From: Ruminococcaceae bacterium UBA1448
GTDB taxonomy: Bacteria; Bacillota; Clostridia; Oscillospirales; Ruminococcaceae
Length of the DNA: 5,697 nt
Direction of reading: 5' to 3'
NCBI GenBank assembly: GCA_002329405.1
Contig: DCTE01000045.1
Span: 743 to 6,439 of the forward strand
Shown here: positions 1-5,697 of the stretch, in pieces
Layout of the letters: each line of letters begins with the position of its first letter
How positions within the stretch are numbered: position 1 is the stretch's first letter
The notes under the pieces: generated by a model
What the model saw: only the letters and a program-made list of their open reading frames with translations
Database searches by the model: none
Told to the model about the DNA's origin: nothing
Translations under genes and position numbers: made by a program

Positions 1-52
1 CGTGTGTCTGGCCGGACAGCGGCCTGTGTACAAACACATTCAACAAAATACC

Positions 53-100
53 AAAACCCGGTATCTTTTAACCAATTGCGTGCAAAAGATACCGGGTTTT
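53..100 (+). terminator. Probable rho-independent terminator (perfect 17-bp stem)
   Basis: The arms AAAACCCGGTATCTTTT (53-69) and AAAAGATACCGGGTTTT (84-100) are perfect reverse complements around a 14-nt loop. The stem ends in T residues, and a further T run follows at 109-113. Because the stem starts with A and ends with T, it could act in both directions. It most likely ends transcription of a gene lying to the left of the window, of which I cannot identify any coding end within bases 1-52. Confidence 0.75.
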
Positions 101-167
101 ATGCACTCTTTTTCAGGATGGCCAGAGCATCGAAAAACAGTCGGCCAGCCCATTGAATCCATTGCGG

Positions 168-258
168 CTGCTTGCAATTTAACAGTAAATCCGCTATACT
201 GGAAACAGAAAAATATATACTATACCCGGGATTTCCGGTGCGGAAAGAGAATTATATG
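168..258 (+). repeat. Left copy of duplicated promoter/leader/start-codon segment
   Basis: This segment aligns without gaps to 1565-1655, offset by exactly 1397 bp. The first 41 nt (168-208) differ at one base. The middle (209-236) has diverged strongly, and CCGGTGCGGAAAG near the 3' end is again identical. By eye, 23 of 91 positions differ. The alignment runs into the nucleoside hydrolase start codon: the ATG at 256-258 corresponds to the real start at 1653-1655. The left copy is the more AT-rich of the two. This suggests an old duplication that has since drifted. Confidence 0.8.
172..200 (+). promoter_or_regulatory. Sigma-A-type promoter upstream of the GGDEF gene
   Basis: A -35 box TTGCAA (172-177) and a -10 box TATACT (195-200) are separated by the optimal 17 nt. 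Transcription would begin near 207, leaving a leader of about 165 nt before the GGDEF start codon at 373. The element is nearly identical to the promoter at 1569-1597 and lies in the left copy of a direct repeat. I infer that it drives the GGDEF gene, and possibly also the genes beyond, because no clear terminator separates them. Confidence 0.7.
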
Positions 259-348
259 ATAATCTGTAATGCAAAATACTATTTGCTAAAGCGATATAAC
301 CCATCTAACATCTGTATCAGCAGACAGATAAAGTCTTTTCACCAATAA
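256..348 (+). CDS. Possible 30-codon leader reading frame (doubtful)
   Basis: An ATG at 256 is preceded by a purine-rich GGAAAGAG and opens a 30-codon frame ending in TAA at 346-348, 24 nt before the GGDEF start codon. The start corresponds, within the duplicated segment, to the start codon of the nucleoside hydrolase downstream, but the codons after it are unrelated. The predicted peptide, MIICNAKYYLLKRYNPSNIC and ten more residues, is basic and resembles nothing I recognise. It may be a chance frame left behind by the duplication, or a translated leader. There is no evidence that it makes a functional product. Confidence 0.2.
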   Translation: MIICNAKYYLLKRYNPSNICISRQIKSFHQ

Positions 349-372
349 CTTAAAATATCAGGAGCATCAGAA

Positions 373-1503
373 ATGGAAAATCTATTATGTTTTTTACCTT
401 CAATGGAAGTTTTGATTTTTAATTTAATCAACTTAAATTATTGTGTTACCAGAAGATATTCCATATTGAAAACTGTAACCGTTCTTTGCACTTTTACCGC
501 TTTGATTATTTTACCCGGTATTTTGTTTCCGGCAAAAGAAGTTTATGGAAATGGGCAATTTTCGATGTTGGGTTTTATTTATATTATTCCCTTAAAATTT
601 TTATATCGCGAAAAAATGGAACTATTATTTATCAATATGTGTATGAGTTGGACATATACATTGGGAATCATGGCAGTGTCTGTACAAATTATATATTTTT
701 CAGGTTTTTCAGAATATCATTTATCTTTAATGATCGTCGAAGCGATATTGTTTTCAGCGACATTCATTCCGTTTAAAAAATATATGATCCCTAAATTTTC
801 CTATATCATCCGAAACACGCAAAAAGTGCAAAAGAAACAGTTTGCATATTTAAAAATAAGCATTTGTTTTAATTTTTTCGTGCTTATTCTTTTACATATG
901 ATTTTTTTGAACAGTGAAAAATACTTATTCCAAATAACTGCTTTGGTGATCTTTCTTGCAACCAACTATCTATTCTATCAGATTGTTTATGAGGTCATAA
1001 GCAGTTCAATTCAAGTTCATGAGCTTGAAAAAACGGCTGCAAAAGACGCTTTAACTGGTCTTGGAAACAGGACACAATTGATGAAAGATATGCAATACCG
1101 AATGCAAGAAAATCAGTTATTTTCTGTTCTCTTTCTCGATTTAGACCGATTCAAACTGATTAATGACCAGTATGGCCACGATGTTGGCGACAATTATCTG
1201 ATCCATTTTGCAAAAGTTTTTGGTGAAGAGCTGAACGATAAAGGTAAACTTTATAGATACGGCGGCGATGAGTTTATTGCAATATACGACGGCGTACTAA
1301 CCAGAGAAATCATTGACTCAATAGCTAAATGCAAAAACTGGAATGAGGATGCGCCTTGTGAATTTAATCAGGTCAGTATCGGTTTAGTTGTATGTGAGCC
1401 TCCATATACCGATAAAGAGCCAAACAATATATTAAAACGTGCAGATACTATCATGTATAAAAATAAAGCAACCAGAAAAATCAGAAATGAAGAAAAAATA
1501 TAA
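373..1503 (+). CDS. Membrane-anchored GGDEF protein, probable diguanylate cyclase
   Basis: This 376-residue protein probably makes cyclic di-GMP from two GTP at the inner face of the cell membrane. Residues 1-205 are strongly hydrophobic, with about six to seven likely membrane spans (around 32-53, 64-78, 82-108, 117-138, 160-180 and 184-205). A short linker (206-224) leads to a GGDEF domain from about 225 to the C-terminus. The domain shows D225-ALTGLGNR, the metal-binding D256 in LDLDRF, NDQYGHD (264-270) and an intact GGDEF at 297-301 preceded by RY, so catalysis looks possible. The RxxD inhibitory site, expected five residues before GGDEF, is absent (NDKG at 288-291). The membrane part is an unassigned sensor. 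The start is set by AGGAG at 360-364, eight nt before the ATG. The gene is AT-rich (17 of 60 bases are G or C at 361-420, against 36 of 60 at 2941-3000), which suggests transfer. No EAL or HD-GYP partner lies in the window. Confidence 0.88.
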   Translation: MENLLCFLPSMEVLIFNLINLNYCVTRRYSILKTVTVLCTFTALIILPGILFPAKEVYGNGQFSMLGFIYIIPLKFLYREKMELLFINMCMSWTYTLGIMAVSVQIIYFSGFSEYHLSLMIVEAILFSATFIPFKKYMIPKFSYIIRNTQKVQKKQFAYLKISICFNFFVLILLHMIFLNSEKYLFQITALVIFLATNYLFYQIVYEVISSSIQVHELEKTAAKDALTGLGNRTQLMKDMQYRMQENQLFSVLFLDLDRFKLINDQYGHDVGDNYLIHFAKVFGEELNDKGKLYRYGGDEFIAIYDGVLTREIIDSIAKCKNWNEDAPCEFNQVSIGLVVCEPPYTDKEPNNILKRADTIMYKNKATRKIRNEEKI

Positions 1504-1564
1504 GGAATGAACACTTAACTGCATCTATCCTGCGGATACTCCATCATGATGTAAATCGGTTTCC
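1504..1564 (+). other. Short spacer after the GGDEF gene without a clear terminator
   Basis: These 61 bases between the GGDEF stop codon and the right repeat copy show no GC-rich hairpin followed by a T run. The only symmetric element I see is the 8-bp palindrome ATCATGAT (1543-1550). Transcripts that start at the upstream promoter could therefore continue into the nucleoside hydrolase. Confidence 0.5.
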
Positions 1565-1568
1565 CTGC

Positions 1569-1597
1569 TTGCAAATTAACAGTAAATCCGCTATACT
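1569..1597 (+). promoter_or_regulatory. Sigma-A-type promoter of the nucleoside hydrolase-pyrophosphatase unit
   Basis: TTGCAA (1569-1574) and TATACT (1592-1597) are spaced by 17 nt. The expected transcription start is near 1604, giving a leader of about 49 nt before the ATG at 1653. The TTG of the -35 box is in frame with the hydrolase and can be mistaken for its start codon. The presence of a full promoter here shows that the coding sequence begins further down. Confidence 0.78.
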
Positions 1598-1640
1598 GGA
1601 AACAGGAAATAAATACCATGCGCCGGTGCTCCCGGTGCGG

Positions 1641-1646
1641 AAAGGA
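1641..1646 (+). promoter_or_regulatory. Ribosome binding site that fixes the hydrolase start
   Basis: AAAGGA lies six nt before the ATG at 1653. This, with the promoter at 1569-1597, supports the 318-residue product over the 346-residue reading frame that would begin with TTG at 1569. Confidence 0.75.
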
Positions 1647-1652
1647 ACCGTT

Positions 1653-2609
1653 ATGACGACCCGTAAACTGCTGCTGGATATGGACACCGGCATCGACGAC
1701 GCAATGGCGATTACCTATGCGCTGGCCGACGGTTCGGCTGATTTGATCGGCGTGACCTGCTGCTTCGGCAATGTCACCAACCAGACCGCTGTCCGCAACA
1801 CCCTTGACCTGCTTTCGATGATGGGGCGGCCGGACGTCCCGGTCTTTTACGGAGCTGAACACCCGCTGAATGGAGACAGTTTCCAGGTATCGGACGCCTG
1901 CATCCGCATCCACGGCGCAAACGGGCTGGGCAATGTTTCGATTCCCCACGCCGGAACGCCGTCGGATATTGCCGCTCCTGACTTTATCCTAAAAGCGGCC
2001 GAGGAATACGGTGAAAACCTGATTCTGGTCGCAACCGGCGCGCTGACCAACCTTGCGCAGGCCCTGCGCAAAAACCGGGAAACTTTTTCGAAAATCGGCA
2101 AAATTGTCTTTATGGGCGGTGCACTGACGGTGGAAGGGAATGTCACGCCCTACGCCGAAGCCAACATCGCCGTCGACCCGGAGGCAGCAAAAGAAGTGCT
2201 GGAAAGCGGTATCCCGATGACGATGGTCGGGCTGGATGTCACCCACAAAAACCTGCTGACCCGTAAAGAGGCCAGGCGGTGGGAAGGTCACGGCAAGGCA
2301 GGAAAAGCCCTCTTTGACATCGTCTCCCACTATATCGACAACGAACTGGAACAGAAAAGCTGTTCGCTGCATGACCCGCTGGCGGTCGCAGCGGCACTGG
2401 ATGGGACGATGGTCGAGACCCATCTGTTTGCGATGACGGTCGTAACCGAGGGCGAAGCAGCCGGACGGACGGTTGCCCAGCCGTTTGCCAGCCTGTGCGA
2501 AAACAAAAACGTTTCAGTCGCACTGGAAACCAGCCCGCGGTTTGTGCCGGAATTTGTCGGAAAACTCGAAACATTTTTTAAACAAAGAGAATCACAGCAA
2601 GCGGACTGA
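1653..2609 (+). CDS. Inosine-uridine-preferring-type nucleoside hydrolase
   Basis: This 318-residue cytoplasmic enzyme should hydrolyse the N-glycosidic bond of ribonucleosides to a free base and ribose for salvage. The family hallmark DxDxGxDD is at residues 9-16 (DMDTGIDD), supplying calcium ligands D11, D15 and D16. The remaining ligand is D241 in LHDPLA, preceded by H240, the residue linked to leaving-group activation in group I enzymes. Other conserved points are HGANG at 87-91, TGALTNLA at 128-135, MGG at 154-156 and NIAVDPEAA at 171-179. The length matches the family norm of about 310-320. Substrate preference (inosine, uridine, purine or pyrimidine) cannot be read from the sequence, so no gene symbol is given. 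Its own promoter lies just upstream, and the pyrophosphatase gene starts 40 nt after the stop, so the two are probably cotranscribed. Base composition matches the downstream genes but not the GGDEF gene before it. Confidence 0.93.
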   Translation: MTTRKLLLDMDTGIDDAMAITYALADGSADLIGVTCCFGNVTNQTAVRNTLDLLSMMGRPDVPVFYGAEHPLNGDSFQVSDACIRIHGANGLGNVSIPHAGTPSDIAAPDFILKAAEEYGENLILVATGALTNLAQALRKNRETFSKIGKIVFMGGALTVEGNVTPYAEANIAVDPEAAKEVLESGIPMTMVGLDVTHKNLLTRKEARRWEGHGKAGKALFDIVSHYIDNELEQKSCSLHDPLAVAAALDGTMVETHLFAMTVVTEGEAAGRTVAQPFASLCENKNVSVALETSPRFVPEFVGKLETFFKQRESQQAD

Positions 2610-2649
2610 TCTGTCGGTCTGCGTATCTATATGAAAGGAAGCATGCGGG

Positions 2650-4329
2650 ATGGAAAATAAGAAAAAGCCAGCCAGAAAGGTCATTGTCATCGGGCATTTG
2701 AACCCCGATACCGACTCGGTCTGCTCGGCCATCGCCTACTCTTACCTGAAAAACCAGATCTCCGAGCTGGACACTGAACCCCGCCGGGCCGGTGAAATCA
2801 ACCAGGAGACAGCTTTTGCCCTCAAGTATTTCGGTGTGCGCCCTCCGCGGCTGTGCACCGATGTCGGCCCGCAGGTACAGGACCTGGAATACCGCCATCT
2901 GGACGGCATCAGCTCTTCCACCAGTGTACATACCGCCTGGAAACGGATGCGGGAGGTCAACATCGACACCCTGCCGATCATCTCCGAAGACGGGCAGCTC
3001 TCCAGCATCGTCACCCTGACCGACGTCTCGGACGCCTGCATGGACGTCCTGGACACCACCATCCTTGCCAAGAGCCACACCCCCTACCGCAATATCCTTG
3101 AAGTGCTGGACGGCGAGATGCTGACCGGCGACCCGGACGGCGTAATCGACCATGGGAAACTGGGGCTGGCAGCCGGCAACCCTGAGGCGATGGAGGAATT
3201 CCTGGAACCGGGCGACATTGTGATTTTGTCCTCGCGGTATGAATTCCAGTTCTGCGCACTGGAAATGGGGGCCGGATGCCTGATCGTCTGTGCCGACAAC
3301 GGCACGGTAACGCCTGTCCCGAAAACCATCCTCAAACTTGCCCAGGAACGGGGCTGCACAATTATCGTCACCCCGAAAGACTTTTACACCGCCGCAAAGC
3401 TGCTCAGCCTCGCGTCACCTGTCCAGCACTATATGCAGCCGAAGGATTCCCTGCTGACCTTCACGCTGAATACCCCGCTGGAGGACGTCCAGAAGGTCAT
3501 GGCACAGGTCCGGTATCATTATTTCCCGGTTGTCACCCGCGGCGGGAAATATGTCGGGCTGTTATCAAGACGGAACCTCTTGAATATGCAGCGCCGTCAG
3601 CTGATCCTGGTCGACCACAACGAAAAAACCCAGGCCATCGACGGATACGAAAAGGCGGACATTCTCGAGATCATCGACCATCACCGGATCGGTTCGATTG
3701 AAACGCCGGCACCGGTCTATTTCCGCAATGTGCCGGTCGGCTGTACCGCGACCATCATTACCCAGATGTTCTGGGAGAACATGGTGGAAATCCCGCAGAA
3801 GATCGCGGGGCTTTTGCTGTCGGCGATTCTATCCGACACGCTGATGTTCCGCAGCCCGACCTCGACACCGATCGACGAACGGGTCGCGCACGATCTGGCG
3901 AAAATCGCCGGGGTGGATATCGAGGAATACGCCTCCCAGATGTTTGAAGCGGGTTCCAACATTGAGGGCAAGACGGCGCAGGACATCTTTATGCAGGATT
4001 TCAAGGTCTTCAAAGCTGGCGATTCCCGCTACGGCATCGGCCAGGGCAGCTATATGAGCGAAAAGAACCTGCGCGCGGCGGCAGAACTGCTGCTGCCATT
4101 CCTGCCGGAAGCGGTACGGGAACATGGGTTATCGGATGTATTCTATATGCTGACCAGCGTACGGGACGAAACGACCTATCTGCTTTTCTACGGCGACCAG
4201 GCTGAAGAACTGATCCGCATCGGATTTCCCGGGTGCAAGATCGAAGGCAGCATCGCCACCCTTCCCGGCGTTGTCAGCCGCAAAAAACAGCTGCTCCCCG
4301 CGATCGTTTCCGCCTTCACCCAGATCTGA
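2650..4329 (+). CDS. Manganese-dependent family II inorganic pyrophosphatase with CBS and DRTGG domains
   Basis: This cytoplasmic 559-residue enzyme hydrolyses pyrophosphate to two phosphates. The DHH catalytic half is split by a regulatory insert. Residues 11-65 hold GHLNPDTDS (15-23) with metal ligands H16, D20 and D22. The first CBS motif spans about 70-135, a DRTGG-like domain about 140-250, and the second CBS motif about 254-313. The DHH core resumes with VDHNE (321-325) and IDHHR (342-346). The DHHA2 domain follows with SDTLMF (395-400) and the family signature SRKKQ (543-547). All catalytic residues I can check are present. The length fits the CBS-DRTGG class known from Clostridium. 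In that class AMP and ADP inhibit, and diadenosine tetraphosphate activates, through the insert; that regulation is inferred here from family knowledge. The start has AAAGGAA at 2634-2640, nine nt before the ATG. A transcript shared with the nucleoside hydrolase would link pyrophosphate removal to base salvage. Confidence 0.95.
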   Translation: MENKKKPARKVIVIGHLNPDTDSVCSAIAYSYLKNQISELDTEPRRAGEINQETAFALKYFGVRPPRLCTDVGPQVQDLEYRHLDGISSSTSVHTAWKRMREVNIDTLPIISEDGQLSSIVTLTDVSDACMDVLDTTILAKSHTPYRNILEVLDGEMLTGDPDGVIDHGKLGLAAGNPEAMEEFLEPGDIVILSSRYEFQFCALEMGAGCLIVCADNGTVTPVPKTILKLAQERGCTIIVTPKDFYTAAKLLSLASPVQHYMQPKDSLLTFTLNTPLEDVQKVMAQVRYHYFPVVTRGGKYVGLLSRRNLLNMQRRQLILVDHNEKTQAIDGYEKADILEIIDHHRIGSIETPAPVYFRNVPVGCTATIITQMFWENMVEIPQKIAGLLLSAILSDTLMFRSPTSTPIDERVAHDLAKIAGVDIEEYASQMFEAGSNIEGKTAQDIFMQDFKVFKAGDSRYGIGQGSYMSEKNLRAAAELLLPFLPEAVREHGLSDVFYMLTSVRDETTYLLFYGDQAEELIRIGFPGCKIEGSIATLPGVVSRKKQLLPAIVSAFTQI

Positions 4330-4354
4330 CCTTGCACTATCCAACCGACGCAAA

Positions 4355-4386
4355 ACAGCCCTGCCGCAGTCTTGCGGCAGGGCTGT
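4355..4386 (-). terminator. Terminator of the lipid kinase gene, shared with the convergent pyrophosphatase gene
   Basis: A perfect 14-bp GC-rich stem (ACAGCCCTGCCGCA at 4355-4368 against 4373-4386) closes a 4-nt loop. Read on the minus strand, it starts 21 nt after the kinase stop codon and ends in GTTTTGCG, a short T tract. On the plus strand no T run follows, but the stem lies 25 nt beyond the pyrophosphatase stop and probably also halts or protects that transcript. Confidence 0.8.
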
Positions 4387-4407
4387 CAAATGCAGTCATG
4401 CAGAATG

Positions 4408-5355
4408 TTATTCTGTCTGGGTCACAATCACAACGTTAGGTGCAGCGGCAGGCTCCTTTTCCCGAACTGCGAAGCTGATTGCAGCCGGCATACATTCCAC
4501 CGTCACCTGTTCATGTGCGCCGCCGTCCTCACCATCCAGCGTCCAGCTGACCGGCTGATCGGCGCAGAAGGTGACCGACTTGACCTTGGCATAATAGACC
4601 CCGCTCTTCTGGGTAAACTGCTGGCTGAGCAGCGAGGAGACCAGTTCGGAAAGCTCTGCTGCATTCTTCGGCCGCCGGATCAGCAGCAGTTCCAGCCAGC
4701 CGTCATCCAGATAGATCTCTCCGCTCAGCAGCCCCTTAAAACCGCCGATCGAATGGGAGTTGGTAACCTCGCCGAAGATAAAGTCCCCCTCAAAGCACCC
4801 CTCTTCGGTTACAACCTTCATCCGGGTACCCTGGGTCGAACCCAGTTCAAGTGCGCCCTGAAAGAGATATGCCAACCGGCCAAAGATGTTTTTAGCCTGC
4901 TGGTCGGTCAGGTAGGCAACGTCGGTAAACATCCCAAACGCCGCGATATAAGCAAAATACCGTTCTTCAAACCGCCCGATATCGCAGACAAAGGATTCCC
5001 CTTCTGCCGCGACCTTTGCCGCGGCTTTCGGTTCCTTCGGAAACCCGAGCGAAGCGGCAAAGTCGTTGGTCGTCCCCATCGGGATATAACCGACGTCCGG
5101 GCGGGTATTCCATCCAGCTACCCCGGAAATCAGTTCGTTTAGCGTCCCATCGCCGCCGACCGCTGTTACCCGGTCAAATTTTCCCTCGGCCTTCCTTGCC
5201 TGTTCGCAGGCGTCCCCCCGCGACTGGGTGATGCGGACCTCCACCCGCCATCCGGCCTTGTTCAGCTGATCAACGATATCACACAGGCTGTTTTGCGCCT
5301 GTTTCTTGCCTGCATACGGGTTGACAAGCAGCAGCATCCGTTTTTCCTTTTCCAT
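4408..5355 (-). CDS. Diacylglycerol kinase family lipid kinase (DgkB/YegS-like)
   Basis: This 315-residue protein should phosphorylate a membrane lipid, most likely diacylglycerol to phosphatidic acid, at the cytoplasmic face of the membrane. The nucleotide-binding half shows LLLVNPYAGKK (8-18), GGDGTLNE (67-74) and MGTTNDFA (93-100). The C-terminal half shows FAYIAAFG (134-141), the LDDGWLELLLIRR stretch (216-228) with D217 and D218, and LDGE (273-276). These are the standard landmarks of the DAGK catalytic family, and the length is typical. The chosen start is the ATG at 5355, which has AAGGAGT eight nt upstream and lies just before the first conserved motif. The frame stays open to an ATG at 5478, but that start would run through the promoter and the neighbouring terminator. 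The gene converges on the pyrophosphatase gene. Lipid substrate is not determined by sequence, and related lipid kinases with other substrates cannot be excluded. Confidence 0.92.
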   Translation of the reverse strand: MEKEKRMLLLVNPYAGKKQAQNSLCDIVDQLNKAGWRVEVRITQSRGDACEQARKAEGKFDRVTAVGGDGTLNELISGVAGWNTRPDVGYIPMGTTNDFAASLGFPKEPKAAAKVAAEGESFVCDIGRFEERYFAYIAAFGMFTDVAYLTDQQAKNIFGRLAYLFQGALELGSTQGTRMKVVTEEGCFEGDFIFGEVTNSHSIGGFKGLLSGEIYLDDGWLELLLIRRPKNAAELSELVSSLLSQQFTQKSGVYYAKVKSVTFCADQPVSWTLDGEDGGAHEQVTVECMPAAISFAVREKEPAAAPNVVIVTQTE

Positions 5356-5391
5356 CCCGCAGCACTCCTTCCCCAAATATACCTGCCCTTC

Positions 5392-5418
5392 AGTATAGCC
5401 GCTAAATATAACCGTAAA
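5392..5418 (-). promoter_or_regulatory. Probable promoter of the lipid kinase gene
   Basis: On the minus strand, a clear -10 box TATACT (5397-5392) is preceded by a weak -35 box TTTACG (5418-5413) at a short 15-nt spacing. Transcription would start near 5385, about 30 nt before the ATG. The bases around the -10 box (GCTATACTG) match those of the promoters at 195-200 and 1592-1597, though the rest differs. The poor -35 box suggests moderate strength or help from a regulator. Confidence 0.5.
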
Positions 5419-5463
5419 ACGTCTATAAAAAAGACGGTTTGTAAACTCCTCACAGATAACAAA

Positions 5464-5489
5464 AGAGACAGGAATCACTCCCTGTCTCT
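5464..5489 (-). terminator. Rho-independent terminator of the zinc-ribbon gene
   Basis: Read on the minus strand, AGAGACAGG and CCTGTCTCT form a perfect 9-bp stem around an 8-nt loop. The right arm runs into TCTTTTGTTAT, a short T-rich tail. It begins 16 nt after the zinc-ribbon stop codon and lies before the lipid kinase promoter, so the two minus-strand genes appear to be separately transcribed. Confidence 0.75.
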
Positions 5490-5505
5490 CCAGCTGAAAT
5501 CTGAA

Positions 5506-5697
5506 TTATTCCGCTTTCATCTTCGCAAAGCACTCGCTGCAATATACCGGGCGATCTTCGCGGGGCTTAAAGGGGACTCTCGCCTCTTTGCCGCAGGAAG
5601 CGCAAACCGCGGTATACATCTCTCTCTGAGGCTTCGCAGCATTGCCATTCTTGCGAGCCTGACGGCATTCTCTGCATCTCTGGGGCTCGTTTTCAAA
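5506..5697 (-). CDS. Zinc-ribbon protein with paired CxxC motifs, C-terminal part (5' end outside window)
   Basis: Sixty-three codons and the stop are present, and the frame is still open at the window edge, so the N-terminus is missing. The visible part starts FENEPQRCRECRQARK, with one CxxC pair at visible residues 8-11. A second zinc knuckle follows, CASC at 32-35 and CSEC at 53-56, separated by 17 residues. From memory of the family, this matches the short zinc-ribbon proteins common in Clostridia, which carry another CxxC pair and a conserved aromatic stretch before this point. The first visible CxxC pair would then be the second half of ribbon one, and CxxC-x17-CxxC would form ribbon two. 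Function is unknown; nucleic-acid or protein binding is plausible. The gene is followed by its own terminator. Confidence 0.88.
   Translation of the reverse strand, partial: FENEPQRCRECRQARKNGNAAKPQREMYTAVCASCGKEARVPFKPREDRPVYCSECFAKMKAE

Larger units (their letters stand above)
1565..1655 (+). repeat. Right copy of duplicated promoter/leader/start-codon segment
   Basis: This is the counterpart of 168-258 and is the functional 5' region of the nucleoside hydrolase gene, containing its promoter, ribosome binding site and ATG. The 41-nt core at 1565-1605 differs from the left copy at one base (A1575 against T178). Homology stops close to the start codon on the right and at CTG (1565-1567) on the left, since the bases before it are unrelated. 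The two copies bracket the AT-rich GGDEF gene in the same orientation. Confidence 0.8.

Noticed and set aside
3..38. Nested inverted repeats (TGTGT with ACACA around GGCCG with CGGCC)
   Set aside because: The stems are only 5 bp each, no T run follows, and the left flank is cut by the window edge, so chance is an adequate explanation.
2..259. An 85-codon open frame on the plus strand
   Set aside because: It runs through the perfect 17-bp hairpin and the left promoter copy, begins at the window edge with GTG and no visible ribosome binding site, and its product resembles no family I know.
1569..1652. N-terminal extension of the nucleoside hydrolase from TTG at 1569
   Set aside because: This TTG is the -35 box of a well-formed promoter, and the extra 28 residues precede the normal family N-terminus. 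AAAGGA and ATG at 1653 fit better.
168..1655. Direct repeats as attachment sites of an integrated mobile element
   Set aside because: The interval has only the GGDEF gene and no integrase, recombinase or transposase, and the repeat reaches a promoter and start codon rather than a tRNA end or typical crossover site. Kept as a less likely origin only.
3276..3701. A 141-codon plus-strand frame inside the pyrophosphatase gene, and similar long frames elsewhere in the GC-rich genes
   Set aside because: These are shadow frames over a gene with complete catalytic motifs. Their products are low-complexity, rich in Pro, Arg and His, and lack ribosome binding sites.
5356..5478. N-terminal extension of the lipid kinase from ATG at 5478
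   Set aside because: It would overlap the zinc-ribbon terminator and the kinase promoter, and family members begin close to the NPxAG motif. AAGGAGT before the ATG at 5355 is a strong ribosome binding site.

Overview
The window reads as chromosomal DNA of a low-to-mid-GC Firmicute, most likely a Clostridia member of the Oscillospirales type. This is an inference from gene content: a CBS/DRTGG family II pyrophosphatase, a DgkB-type lipid kinase and a CxxC zinc-ribbon protein, all with clear AGGAG-like ribosome binding sites. No ribosomal RNA, tRNA, CRISPR array or transposase is visible.

Layout. Positions 1-372 are non-coding apart from a doubtful 30-codon reading frame. They hold a perfect 17-bp inverted repeat (probable terminator), a sigma-A-type promoter and an AT-rich leader. 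Positions 373-1503 (+) encode an AT-rich membrane-bound GGDEF protein, a probable diguanylate cyclase. Positions 1504-1652 hold a second copy of the same promoter/leader. Positions 1653-2609 (+) encode an inosine-uridine-type nucleoside hydrolase, followed 40 nt later by a 559-residue CBS-DRTGG-DHH manganese-dependent pyrophosphatase (2650-4329, +). A strong hairpin at 4355-4386 separates these from the convergent diacylglycerol-kinase-family gene (5355-4408, -). The right edge holds the 3' part of a zinc-ribbon gene (5697-5506, -) with its own terminator.

How the genes may work together. The hydrolase and the pyrophosphatase very likely share a transcript. The first frees bases and ribose from nucleosides. 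The second removes pyrophosphate, which base salvage by phosphoribosyltransferases releases, and its CBS domains are a known adenine-nucleotide sensing module in this family. The lipid kinase and the zinc-ribbon protein are ordinary stand-alone genes.

The main unusual point is the 1.4-kb stretch carrying the GGDEF gene. It is much more AT-rich than its neighbours and is bracketed by two direct copies, exactly 1397 bp apart, of the hydrolase promoter-to-start-codon region. This suggests a later insertion, or a promoter duplication, upstream of an older salvage operon. I see no clear undescribed multi-gene system here.
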